A stretch of DNA of 33,695 nucleotides, from contig JAUWIU010000011.1 in NCBI GenBank assembly GCA_030608075.1, positions 1 to 33,695 on the forward strand, written 5' to 3'. The translations under genes were made by a program, and so were the position numbers. Source of the DNA: Phycisphaerae bacterium (GTDB lineage Bacteria > Planctomycetota > Phycisphaerae > Sedimentisphaerales > Anaerobacaceae). The notes under the pieces were generated by a model. It did not search any database, had not been told where the DNA came from, and was given only the letters and a program-made list of their open reading frames with translations. Shown in pieces: positions 17,944 to 26,093 of this stretch; positions within the stretch are counted from its first letter, which is position 1; the number at the start of each line of letters is the position of its first letter.

Positions 17944-18639
17944 TCAGACACGCCAGTCGGCGTAGCCCTTTATGAATTTGTTCTGCACAATCATGCCAAC
18001 GGCTGTCGGGATGAGCAATAATACGGGAAGGAGCCAATTGTAGCCATACAGCCAGTCGTGGATATTGTCGGTAGAGGGCTGCTGGATGCTCTCATAGTGA
18101 TAGAACAAAGAGAGCATGCCTGTTACGATGAGGACGCCGCCGCCGAAACTGGTAAAAAGCATAACGGCGATTTTAAAGACGATGAATGAAATCATTCCGC
18201 CTGCGATAACGCCTATAATGACACCTGCCAATATGTATTTCTCGGGCAGCTCGAAGGCGTACCAGATACCTCCTGTTAGTATCCCGCCGGCGACTGCTCC
18301 CAGTGCGCAGACGGCCCATCGCATGAGCGGGACAGAGATAGCGGCCAGGATGAGAAAGCCGACCACACCACCCCAGATTTTGGTATCAAAGAACTGGTCG
18401 CCTAACCTCATGCCGGCGTACAGGCCGACCAGCGCAAAGCAAATAACGACGAGAACCTTGAATATGCGCCAGCCATAAAGCAGGTACACGGTTCCGAATG
18501 AGATTGCCAAGACCGCCTGGAGCCAGGACAGGGCTGTTACCTGCTCCCAAAGGAAATCGATAGGCTCAAATGGTGTATCAGAGGCGGATTCAGCCGAAGA
18601 TGCGGCAGCTTGAGCGAGAATTGTCAGGTGCTCCATCAT
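17944..18639 (-). CDS. Polytopic membrane protein, DUF4203/TMEM198-like
   Basis: 231 aa with seven or so transmembrane segments starting near residue 45 (AVLAISFGTVYLLYGW, VLVVICFALVGLYAGM, then Gly-rich helices to ~190). A soluble N-terminal stretch precedes them. The pattern of short Gly-rich helices resembles DUF4203/TMEM198-like proteins, but I cannot assign a function. The start ATG follows AGGAG with good spacing. A perfect TTGACA on the minus strand at 18736-18731 has only a weak -10 (ACTTAT) 17 bp away, so its promoter is uncertain. Confidence 0.75.
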   Translation of the reverse strand: MMEHLTILAQAAASSAESASDTPFEPIDFLWEQVTALSWLQAVLAISFGTVYLLYGWRIFKVLVVICFALVGLYAGMRLGDQFFDTKIWGGVVGFLILAAISVPLMRWAVCALGAVAGGILTGGIWYAFELPEKYILAGVIIGVIAGGMISFIVFKIAVMLFTSFGGGVLIVTGMLSLFYHYESIQQPSTDNIHDWLYGYNWLLPVLLLIPTAVGMIVQNKFIKGYADWRV

Positions 18640-18736
18640 TTTTCTCCTGAGTTTGTTTTTAGTTGATTGCGGCAGGCCGCGATTAATCTGCGTAACAGTA
18701 TTTCAGAATAAGTTATCGATTCAGGCGACTTGTCAA

Positions 18737-19282
18737 TCATTTGTCGGGTCCCTGGTCGGTGTGGTGCGGGTGTTTTTTCGCTGTCGCCTTTTGCCCGACG
18801 GGCCGACAGAGCAAAAGCTGGGTAATTGTTCCAAAGGCTGTCATCGCGATACCGATGGTGCCATAAAATGATTGCCTGTCGTTAATATGTGTAATTGGGG
18901 CTGAACCCTTGTACAACAAGAGCAAAATCATGCCTGCAAAAATGAGCAGTGTCCCCAGGATGGTAGAGCACAGAGCAGGGATTAGGCGGGAAAAGAAGAA
19001 GCCGGCCGGGGCTAATGCGGTGTAGGCTCTTTCGATGATTGCTGCGATAAGGCAGCCTGCGGCGGCGGCGATGGTTAGCGACATAGTGTTTCTGCCGATT
19101 ACGACAAAGCCGCAGGCGGCGCCGGCGAGCAGGCCTGCGACAGCGGCGAGCGGTCTTCTAAAGGCCGAGCCTGCGAGCCAAAGAAACAGCCCAAGCAGGA
19201 CGCAGGTCAGGCCGGGGCCGACTAAGATTACGGGTTCGAGACCCGGTGCTGTTTGTTCAAGATTTTTTAGACTTTCAATCAT
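18737..19282 (-). CDS. Hypothetical membrane protein
   Basis: 181 aa with about five transmembrane segments: ~17-38, 45-60, 66-84, 91-117 and a final one near 140-158. The C-terminus is basic and His-rich (KKHPHHTDQGPDK). It looks like a relative of its downstream neighbour but I do not recognise a specific family. I chose ATG 19282 because CGAGG lies six bases upstream. An in-frame ATG at 19300 lacks correct spacing. It and the 17944-18639 gene, 97 bp away, probably form a unit. Confidence 0.65.
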   Translation of the reverse strand: MIESLKNLEQTAPGLEPVILVGPGLTCVLLGLFLWLAGSAFRRPLAAVAGLLAGAACGFVVIGRNTMSLTIAAAAGCLIAAIIERAYTALAPAGFFFSRLIPALCSTILGTLLIFAGMILLLLYKGSAPITHINDRQSFYGTIGIAMTAFGTITQLLLCRPVGQKATAKKHPHHTDQGPDK

Positions 19283-19761
19283 AACGCCCTCGCGGAGCAT
19301 TCCTTGGCCCCTGTTTTAGTTATCGGCCTATTGGAAGGATTTTCGTTAAATAGTTGGCTGCGGAGCGGGTTTGACGCCTGCAAATGGCGGTTTTTGGGTA
19401 ATGACAAAGGGCCAGCAGCTAAATTCGCGCAGATGGTAATTAAGGGGAAGATGTTGAAGAGGCAGGAGGAGAAAGACGGAAAGGACTCAATTTTTTTCCC
19501 GAGCAATCGTTACTCTCAGCTCAAACCCAGCATTTAGAGTAAGGATTTTCTACGGAGAAATTTCTTGACGAGTTCGGCAGTTTATGGTACATAACCATTT
19601 GTTTTGATTCTCTGCAAAAGAGAGGCAAAACTTAAAACCTGGTGAGACGGAGAAAAGGGTAAGGAGAAGCTTTTCTCACCACCAGGTTTTTTATTGGGGT
19701 ATAGCGGATTTGGCATCGACGTCAAGAAAACAGTCGTATGTGTAGTAGACAAAGCCGCCGG
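19283..19761. other. Intergenic region with palindrome and hairpin; no gene seen
   Basis: This 479-bp gap lies between the minus-strand membrane gene and the 3' end of the PA14 gene. It holds a palindrome ATGGT-ACATA-ACCAT at 19584-19598. On the plus strand this overlaps a partial promoter (TTGACG 19565-19570, 17 bp, TACATA 19588-19593). Just downstream is the strong hairpin described separately. A 77-codon plus-strand frame at 19304-19537 has no recognisable family and is not called. Confidence 0.4.
19634..19692. terminator. Strong two-stem hairpin, probably a bidirectional terminator
   Basis: AAAACCTGGTG (19634-19644) pairs perfectly with CACCAGGTTTT (19680-19690). Inside this, GAGAAAAG (19650-19657) pairs with CTTTTCTC (19670-19677) around a 12-nt loop. 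T-runs follow on both strands. On the minus strand it lies about 70 bases after the PA14 gene stop, as expected for its terminator. The loop reads GGTAAGGAGAAG on the plus strand, and CTTCTCCTTACC (anti-Shine-Dalgarno-like) on the minus strand. Confidence 0.75.
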
Positions 19762-22326
19762 CTATTGTTTCGTACTAATGATTCGAACGTCATCAATATC
19801 AAAAACCGCATTGGCGACAGCCTCATCGGCGTTTAGCAGGTCCGGCTTGTCCGTGAGATATTTGCTGCCTCCTTCTCCGTATCTGCTGAAATCTTTCAGC
19901 CTGTACGCTCCAGTGCGAAATACCACACGTTCAACCGTCGGCACGCCAAATCTCGAGTTATACGGATTAGCCGTGTTGTCAAGCGCTTCGGCAAACGAAG
20001 CACGTGAAACAACCTTATCACCGTTTAATTGCAGGTCGTACTTGCCTGCCGTAGTGTCAACGGAAATATCAAACTTGAGCCATTTGCCAACAGAGAACGA
20101 TGCAACATCGCTTAGATTTGCACCATTATTGGCCCTGACCTTGCCGCTCATGCCTTCAACCTTAATCCGCACGGGCCGCTGACCCTTATAATTCTGCAGC
20201 TCGATTTCAAGGCTATCACGTCCGATTTTCTGTGTACGCAAACGGAAGGTAATTTTAGCCTTTTTAGTCTCGGGAAATACGCGCACCGCCTTTGCATAGT
20301 TGTAAGGAGCTTTATCCTGCAGTCTGAGGACATTGTTGCCATTGTCTTTGACAACCGCCACCGGCACCCAAATCCCGCTGTAGATGTTCCAGTCGGTTAC
20401 GATACCGCCGGGTTTCATATCTTCAAAATCATCATTAACACCCCTTTCGACCGTTCCTCTAATTGGTACGGGCACGCGTGCTACCCAAATATCTTCTTTA
20501 TTTGAAGAATACGTCAGCCACATTGCGCCGTCGGGAGGTGTCCCGTTGCCGGGTATAATCCCACGTACGTATTGTGCGCCGCCGCCGTCCTTATTGGCGC
20601 CGCCGAAGCGCATTGGTGGTGTTTCACCCTGCACATTAAGAAAGTATGTATCGAAGTTCATACCGTTGTCGCTTGTAGTTACTGACAGTGGATGGCGCCA
20701 CCTCGTATCTTTCACCGGGTTGTACACGAGAGCGTATCTGCCGTCCGAGGTGCGCTGACCCCATATCTTGGCGCCGCCATAATAGATATTCTCACCTTCA
20801 CCCTGCTTGCTAATGTGGCCACGTTCCCATTCAGCTTGTTTGCCGACGTGGCCAGGTTCCCGTTTGCCGGTAACAGCCATCTTCTTCCATTTCCACATAC
20901 CTACGATTCTGCCGTCAGCAAGATAATACCAGTCGAATGCTTTCAGATAGCGAGTTCTGTAACCTGAAAGAGCAAAGAACCCGCTGTTTTTGTCGCCGTC
21001 TTCTTCATAGCACTGCTGCATCATAAGTTTGTTGGCCAGAAATTCATCAATGGCTTTTACGAATCCCTTATCGGGTGCTTCTTTGTAGAATGGGTAATAA
21101 GGCGAGTTATCTTTGTTATATCTCTGGAATTCGTTGTATCGCACCCAGTAAATCGGGCCGTAATTGCCAGGTCCTTTTATTTCCCTTACAACCCTTCCGA
21201 TACCTTTGCCATCGTTGGGTGTATGAGGCATACCATGAAAGCCACAGGCGATTAATCGTCCGTCGGATGCTACATACCAGTTCATACGCTGGTGTGAAAG
21301 ACTGTACTGTAGTTTGTTGTTCTCTTTTCTGTTGCGGAACTTCTTGGCAGGGAAGATTGTTTGCGGTTTATGCCAGTTTCTTCCATCCTCGGACCATGTT
21401 ACAAGAGCGTAGCAGGGTGGCTGGTGTTCGTGAGCAGGGCCGCTTTCATAGATTACCCAGAATTTGTTTTGACAATAACAAATCATTGGCTGATGGTTGT
21501 AAGTAAAGCCAATATTCTCGAAACCTGCATCCGGGTAGCTCGGCAGCGTTTCGGTTACACGCTCTGGATGCTCCCGATTACACCGGATGACCTCAAAATT
21601 GTGCACACCAACCACAGGCCTGAATCTCCCATCATGATAATTAGTGTCCGCATAGGGAGGGTCTCCTCCAGTGAATCGAGGAAGAAAATCCAGAACCGCA
21701 GACTCATCATCCTCGTCATTGTCACCGTCCTGTTCCGATGGCCTGTTGTCAAAATCGAAGACCATAAAATCCTTCGGAAGTCCCTCGGTGCTGTGGCTCA
21801 GGGCCGAAGCCGGAATAATTTCTTTTTCCCTGCCGGCCCATTGCCAGTAAAGATGCAAAAGCGCGTTCTTGCTCGAGGATACGAACTCAAGTTTTATCGG
21901 CGACTTTTGGCCGCGTGTCATATTTACTTTGCCGGTGTGAATGCCGCCTTGTTTTAGGCTGTCCATAACGACGGCATTGCCAATTGTAATACGGATACCG
22001 TCCTGTGCCTCGGCGATGAATGTCACTTCGCCGGTAATCGGGCCCTTAATGAAACCGTACCAGCGAGCCGCCCAATCGCGGCCCCGGCTGCCTCCCCATT
22101 TGTAGTCGACCGTCGGCAGAATATCTATCATCCCTGTTTCCGGCTCGTCAAAATCGTCGCTGTTGTAATACATCCCTATAAGGCCTTGGCCGTTTAGTAT
22201 TTGCTGTCTGGCTGCCTTTTTCTCCTGCTCGGCAAGTGAACCCATAGCGTTCGGGACGGTACTGCGGGCAAGCAGCAATCCCACCACGGAAACAATTGCC
22301 AACATAAAGACCTTTACTCTGTACAT
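19762..22326 (-). CDS. Secreted PA14-domain / sialidase-like protein
   Basis: 854 aa from ATG 22326, chosen because AAGGAG sits just upstream and a signal peptide follows (YRVKVFMLAIVSVVGLLLA). Residues ~42-180 are a PA14-type carbohydrate-binding domain (GLIGMYYNSDDFDEP, ARWYGFIKGPITGEVTF, IRITIGNAVVMDS, LHLYWQW). Residues ~215-610 are rich in 'WSEDGRNWHKP', 'SDGRLIACG' and 'SDNGMNFDTYF' blocks, which resemble BNR/sialidase propeller strands. Residues ~640-854 look like a laminin-G/concanavalin-like sandwich (GKYDLQLNGDKV). A role in binding or trimming polysaccharide outside the cytoplasm is inferred. The classical sialidase Arg triad was not identified, so no enzyme activity is claimed. 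Confidence 0.82.
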   Translation of the reverse strand: MYRVKVFMLAIVSVVGLLLARSTVPNAMGSLAEQEKKAARQQILNGQGLIGMYYNSDDFDEPETGMIDILPTVDYKWGGSRGRDWAARWYGFIKGPITGEVTFIAEAQDGIRITIGNAVVMDSLKQGGIHTGKVNMTRGQKSPIKLEFVSSSKNALLHLYWQWAGREKEIIPASALSHSTEGLPKDFMVFDFDNRPSEQDGDNDEDDESAVLDFLPRFTGGDPPYADTNYHDGRFRPVVGVHNFEVIRCNREHPERVTETLPSYPDAGFENIGFTYNHQPMICYCQNKFWVIYESGPAHEHQPPCYALVTWSEDGRNWHKPQTIFPAKKFRNRKENNKLQYSLSHQRMNWYVASDGRLIACGFHGMPHTPNDGKGIGRVVREIKGPGNYGPIYWVRYNEFQRYNKDNSPYYPFYKEAPDKGFVKAIDEFLANKLMMQQCYEEDGDKNSGFFALSGYRTRYLKAFDWYYLADGRIVGMWKWKKMAVTGKREPGHVGKQAEWERGHISKQGEGENIYYGGAKIWGQRTSDGRYALVYNPVKDTRWRHPLSVTTSDNGMNFDTYFLNVQGETPPMRFGGANKDGGGAQYVRGIIPGNGTPPDGAMWLTYSSNKEDIWVARVPVPIRGTVERGVNDDFEDMKPGGIVTDWNIYSGIWVPVAVVKDNGNNVLRLQDKAPYNYAKAVRVFPETKKAKITFRLRTQKIGRDSLEIELQNYKGQRPVRIKVEGMSGKVRANNGANLSDVASFSVGKWLKFDISVDTTAGKYDLQLNGDKVVSRASFAEALDNTANPYNSRFGVPTVERVVFRTGAYRLKDFSRYGEGGSKYLTDKPDLLNADEAVANAVFDIDDVRIISTKQ

Positions 22327-22423
22327 CGCACTTCTCCTTGCAAAATGTAATACTGTGTCAACATAAGCAACTGCAAAGCCATTTGCTCGAATTGCCTGTT
22401 TTCCGATATAAGCCTGTTTAGCT

Positions 22424-22452
22424 AATATATCAAAACAGATTTTTTTACGCAA
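22424..22452 (-). promoter_or_regulatory. Sigma70-type promoter for the PA14 protein
   Basis: On the minus strand: TTGCGT (22452-22447), a 17-bp spacer with seven A, and TATATT (22429-22424). The leader is about 90 nt. The rest of the 22453-22770 gap shows nothing convincing. Confidence 0.65.
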
Positions 22453-22770
22453 GCACAAATAATTTGGCGAACTCCAAACGCCCAAGCAGCAATATGACGC
22501 CCGGCCTGCTCAGCATAATATCAGAAAACAGCAACGTAACGGTCTGAGTTGTTTTGCTATGGGCATTCGGCTTTCCTTGAAACAGTGACATCTTTGAGCA
22601 GGTATTTTACACCTCTGGAGCAGATAAAGGGAGACAATTTGCTTGCTGTGAAGAGACAGTGTATAGGCGTGTCGAGTCAAATAAGAAAGTTTCTCACAGT
22701 TCTTTGGCTCGTTCCGGCCGAAAAAAATAGCCTGTGTGACAGGAGTGTAGTTCAGGCAGCAAGCATAACT

Positions 22771-22802
22771 AAAAGAAAAGGCTGGCCGTTGAATACCAGC
22801 CT
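22771..22802 (-). terminator. Rho-independent terminator of the RRM gene
   Basis: On the minus strand AGGCTGG pairs with CCAGCCT around a 10-nt loop and is followed by TTTTCTTTT. It lies about 65 bases after the RRM gene stop. Confidence 0.8.
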
Positions 22803-22865
22803 CTTCAAAACTACTGTTGCCAAATGAGCAATAACGTGCGGAGCACGTTTTTGTAGCATCGATTG

Positions 22866-23231
22866 TTAGTAACGACGTTTGCTGCGACCACCACCACCAT
22901 TGCGAGAATCGCTTCGTCCCCGTCCTCCGCCTCCGCCGCGGCCACCACTGTCAAAACCACCTCGTCTGCCTCCGCCGCTGCGATGGTCTGTTTTCTGCCG
23001 ACCTTCTGCAACGTTAATGGCGCGTCCACCCAACTCCTTGCCGTTCATTTCGGTGATTGCAGTTTGAGCTTCATTGTTAGAAGCCATTCTCACAAACCCG
23101 AAACCTCTTGACTCGCCGCTGGCTCTGTCGCTCAGGATACTGACCGACTCGACCTGGCCAAAGGCTTCAAAAGCCTGACGTAATTCATCTTCGGTCATCT
23201 CTGGTGATAAATTCCCTACATAGATATTCAT
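22866..23231 (-). CDS. RRM-domain RNA-binding protein with Gly/Arg-rich tail
   Basis: 121 aa. Residues 1-80 are one RNA recognition motif with RNP2 (IYVGNL, residues 3-8) and RNP1 (RGFGFVRM, ~43-50). Residues ~85-121 form a Gly/Arg/Ser-rich tail (RSGGGRRGG, GGRGGGGGRGR), the layout of cyanobacterial and eukaryotic cold-induced glycine-rich RNA-binding proteins. It should bind single-stranded RNA in the cytoplasm; a cold- or stress-linked role is inferred by analogy only. AAGGGAG precedes the ATG. A promoter lies at 23284-23312 and a terminator at 22771-22802, so it is a monocistron. Confidence 0.93.
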   Translation of the reverse strand: MNIYVGNLSPEMTEDELRQAFEAFGQVESVSILSDRASGESRGFGFVRMASNNEAQTAITEMNGKELGGRAINVAEGRQKTDHRSGGGRRGGFDSGGRGGGGGRGRSDSRNGGGGRSKRRY

Positions 23232-23283
23232 TACAGCTCCCTTTTCAAGTTTCTTTAGAAAGACTCATTAGCCAATCTTCGCG

Positions 23284-23312
23284 AATTTAACCCGTAGATG
23301 TGTTTAAGTCAA
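23284..23312 (-). promoter_or_regulatory. Sigma70-type promoter for the RRM gene
   Basis: On the minus strand: TTGACT (23312-23307), a 17-bp spacer and TAAATT (23289-23284). The leader is about 45 nt. Confidence 0.7.
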
Positions 23313-23347
23313 TGATAAAAATGGCTGTATTTCGAGATTTGCATAAT

Positions 23348-23393
23348 TTTTTCTCCGTGCTTGAGATTTATTAACCAAAAAAACGGAGAAAAA
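23348..23393. repeat. 11-bp perfect inverted repeat upstream of the RRM promoter
   Basis: TTTTTCTCCGT at 23348-23358 and ACGGAGAAAAA at 23383-23393 are perfect complements around a 24-nt A/T-rich loop. It lies 35 bp upstream of the RRM -35 box and is a candidate regulatory site. It does not look like a terminator. Confidence 0.55.
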
Positions 23394-23647
23394 GACGTCC
23401 ATATCCGTTCGCGCGATGTATGGGACATAGGGTTTCCCGTGACGAAGTGTTGACTATCCCCGATATTGCGAAAAAACGCTCAGAAACTTGCTTTTCAGAC
23501 GGGGACAATGGTCAAGAACCGTAATAAAGATTGATGATAAACCGTAGAATACACATTTACGCCGATTTTTCCGGTGGGTAAAAACCTCGAGAAGCAGTAA
23601 AAATACTGGAATCTTCAAGACAGACCTGATATTCTATCGGAAATGAG

Positions 23648-23667
23648 GCTCAACAGCGTAGTTGAGC
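23648..23667 (+). promoter_or_regulatory. Hairpin/operator-like inverted repeat before the Tat oxidoreductase
   Basis: GCTCAAC, a 6-nt loop and GTTGAGC form a perfect 7-bp inverted repeat 49 bases before the start codon at 23717. It is either an operator or a leader hairpin. I found no convincing promoter in 23394-23647. Confidence 0.45.
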
Positions 23668-23716
23668 AGATATAAAGCCCAGATAAAAAGAAAACTGAAA
23701 ATGAAAGGTAACTATC

Positions 23717-25021
23717 ATGTCACATTGGACGCGACGTAAATTCATGAAAGCTGCTGGAGCATCTCTGGTGGCCTCGACGGCGCCTTTTATCATGGCTAAA
23801 GCCAGAAGCGCATCTCCGAACGAGACGGTCAACCATGCTGTTATAGGGGTTGGCGGCATGGGTTCGGGCCATGCGGGACATTTTGCCGGAATGAAAAACT
23901 GTCGGCTGGTGGCCATCTGCGACGTCGACCCGCAGCGCCTCGATAAAACGGCGAAAAATGTCTCGGAGCATGGGAAGGTGAAAAAATACATGGATTATCG
24001 AAAGCTGCTGGAAGACAAGGACATCGACTCGGTCAGCATCGCCACATGCGACCACTGGCACACGCCGGTCGCGCTGGCGGCGATTATGGCAGGCAAGCAC
24101 GTATACGTGGAAAAGCCATCCAGCCATACGGTCCACGAGGCGAACCTTCTGATGAAAGCCGCCAAGCAATACAACAAGTGCGTGCAGCACGGCACGCAGC
24201 GCCGCAGCAGTACGGGTTTCATAGCGGCTGAAAAAGCCCTGCGACAAGGCATCATCGGCGAGGTCTATATGGCAAAAGCAATCAACCACCAGCGGCGGCG
24301 TAAAATAGGCCATGCCATGCCGACCCAGCCACCCACCGGAGTAAATTACGACATGTGGCTGGGACCGGCGCCAAAGGTTCAGTTCACGAAGAACCGTTGG
24401 CATTACAAATGGCACTGGTTCTGGGATTACGGCGGCGGCGACATTGTCAACGACGGCATCCACCACCTCGACCTCGCGATTTGGGGTATGGGCAAGGATA
24501 AACAGTATCCGACTCATATAGTCACGTCAGGGGGACAATTGTGGTACAACGATGACCACGAGACACCAGATACGCAGACAATCGTTTACATCTATCCGGA
24601 CGCGCAAATCATTTATGAGATGCGGTTGTGGACCCCTTATGACATGGGAGGTCACGGCAATGCGACGGTGTTTTACGGCACCGAGGGTTGGCTGGAAGGG
24701 ACCACGGCGCACAAAGGCCAAGAAAAAATCAAAATCCGCCCGGAAGATTACGGCGTGCAGCCAACCGAGGGCAACATGGACAACTTCATCACCGCGGTGC
24801 GGAACGATGACCCGTCAATGCTGAATGCACCGATTGAGGTCGGTGCGGTATCGGCGATTCTGTGTAACCTCGGCAACATCGGCACGCGGTTAGGTAATGC
24901 CTCGCTGACCTACGATGACAAAGGTAAGAAGATTACCCAATGCAGCACCGACTTGAGCAAGGCCAATGCAATGCTGACTAAGCAGTACCGTAAGCCCTAC
25001 ACGCTTGCCTACACGGGATAA
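23717..25021 (+). CDS. Tat-exported Gfo/Idh/MocA family oxidoreductase
   Basis: 434 aa. The N-terminus carries a twin-arginine signal (TRRKFMKAAGAS, residues 5-16) and a hydrophobic stretch ending near 'MAKARSA'. A Rossmann NAD(P)-binding half follows (AVIGVGGMGSGHAGHFAGM, ICDVDPQRL) with the family EKP motif in YVEKPSSH at ~residues 130-137. The second half is the alpha/beta substrate domain (WHYKWHWFWDYGGGDIVNDGIHHLD). Such exported oxidoreductases are very common in Planctomycetota and usually act on sugars or polyols with tightly bound cofactor. The substrate here is unknown. The alpha/beta hydrolase follows 77 bp downstream, perhaps co-transcribed. Confidence 0.92.
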   Translation: MSHWTRRKFMKAAGASLVASTAPFIMAKARSASPNETVNHAVIGVGGMGSGHAGHFAGMKNCRLVAICDVDPQRLDKTAKNVSEHGKVKKYMDYRKLLEDKDIDSVSIATCDHWHTPVALAAIMAGKHVYVEKPSSHTVHEANLLMKAAKQYNKCVQHGTQRRSSTGFIAAEKALRQGIIGEVYMAKAINHQRRRKIGHAMPTQPPTGVNYDMWLGPAPKVQFTKNRWHYKWHWFWDYGGGDIVNDGIHHLDLAIWGMGKDKQYPTHIVTSGGQLWYNDDHETPDTQTIVYIYPDAQIIYEMRLWTPYDMGGHGNATVFYGTEGWLEGTTAHKGQEKIKIRPEDYGVQPTEGNMDNFITAVRNDDPSMLNAPIEVGAVSAILCNLGNIGTRLGNASLTYDDKGKKITQCSTDLSKANAMLTKQYRKPYTLAYTG

Positions 25022-25098
25022 GCGCCTATCAAGTGAGTGTTGAAGCTATCATTGCCGAGTGGTTACGGCTGGACCCCAGGTTTTGTGAAGTAATTGTT

Positions 25099-26040
25099 AT
25101 GCAGACTATCTGGCACCGGCAAAAAGTGAATCATAGGGTAGTCGCAACGAGGATGGCTACAGCACTGGCGAGCCTTTTGGTGGTCGTTGGATGCCGCGAC
25201 AAAGGTAATAGTGCAGGGCCTGAGATGACTTCAGGCCCTATAGCTGCCACGGCCGTTTCAACTGACGGAGTTCCAATTCATTATCGAGTGCAGGGAACCG
25301 GCACGCCGGCGTTGGTGTTTGTCCACGGCTGGTCTTGTGACAGCAGCTATTGGAATGCGCAATTGACTCACTTCAGTAAGCAGTATCAAGTGGTTACTAT
25401 CGACCTGGCAGGTCATGGCAAGTCAGGGCTTGAGCGGGCAGAATGGACTATTACAGCATTTGCCAGGGATGTTGCAGCGGTCGTTAACAAACTCCATCTC
25501 AACCAGGTTGTGCTCGTAGGACACTCTATGGGAGCCGACGTCATTGTGGAGACAACGCGACAGATACCCCGGCCTGTGATAGGACTGGTTGTGGTAGATG
25601 CCTTTCGCAGTCTGAAAACGCAGACTCAAGAACAAATCAAGCGATTCATTATGCCCTTCCGTGCCAATTTTGCAGAAACGACCGACAGGTTTGTGCGGAG
25701 CTTGTTTGCGCCCACGTCAGAGCCTGACTTGGTAGAAGAGACCGCCCTGGACATGTCGACAGCTCCTCGCGAGGTCGCCCTGGCTTGCCTCGAGGCCTTA
25801 CATCAATGGCGGAGTGAGGAATTAACAGAGGCTCTGGGGAAGGTAACCGTGCCAATTGTAGCCATCAATTCGGATATGAGGCCTTGCGATGTGCAGGGTT
25901 TTCAGAGCACCTTCCCGACTTTCAAATTCATAATCATGTCAGGTGTGGGCCACTTCGTAATGATGGAAGACCCAGAAACATTCAACCAGCTCCTTGCCGA
26001 CACCGTGAAAGAGCTAAAGGCCGCAGCCACTCCACCGTAG
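25099..26040 (+). CDS. Alpha/beta hydrolase, predicted lipoprotein
   Basis: 313 aa from ATG 25099. The N-terminus is basic and then hydrophobic (ATALASLLVVVGC), giving a lipobox V-V-G-C with the modified cysteine at residue 32. Membrane anchoring outside the cytoplasm is therefore likely. The hydrolase fold shows LVFVHGWSCDSSYW (oxyanion region), the nucleophile elbow VGHSMGAD with Ser143, and the catalytic His in GVGHFVMMEDP. The substrate is unknown; esterase or lactonase types are all possible. A GTG at 25033 would add an N-terminal stretch that masks the lipoprotein signal, so I rejected it. Confidence 0.87.
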   Translation: MQTIWHRQKVNHRVVATRMATALASLLVVVGCRDKGNSAGPEMTSGPIAATAVSTDGVPIHYRVQGTGTPALVFVHGWSCDSSYWNAQLTHFSKQYQVVTIDLAGHGKSGLERAEWTITAFARDVAAVVNKLHLNQVVLVGHSMGADVIVETTRQIPRPVIGLVVVDAFRSLKTQTQEQIKRFIMPFRANFAETTDRFVRSLFAPTSEPDLVEETALDMSTAPREVALACLEALHQWRSEELTEALGKVTVPIVAINSDMRPCDVQGFQSTFPTFKFIIMSGVGHFVMMEDPETFNQLLADTVKELKAAATPP

Positions 26041-26044
26041 TAAT

Positions 26045-26089
26045 GCGTAGTAAAGCGTTCCATAAAATCGTCGACTAAGCTAACTACGC
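26045..26089. repeat. Inverted repeat between convergent genes
   Basis: GCGTAGT at 26045-26051 pairs with ACTACGC at 26083-26089 around a 31-nt loop, between the 3' ends of the hydrolase and the glutamate-synthase-like gene. It may act as a weak shared terminator; no T-run supports it. Confidence 0.35.
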
Positions 26090-26093
26090 GACT

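Noticed and set aside
19225-19250. tRNA T-arm-like GGGTTCGAGACCC
   Set aside because: It lies inside a membrane protein gene and no acceptor, D or anticodon arms can be drawn around it.
19634-19692. Signal recognition particle RNA
   Set aside because: The conserved GGAA-type apical loop and the asymmetric internal loop of SRP domain IV are absent.
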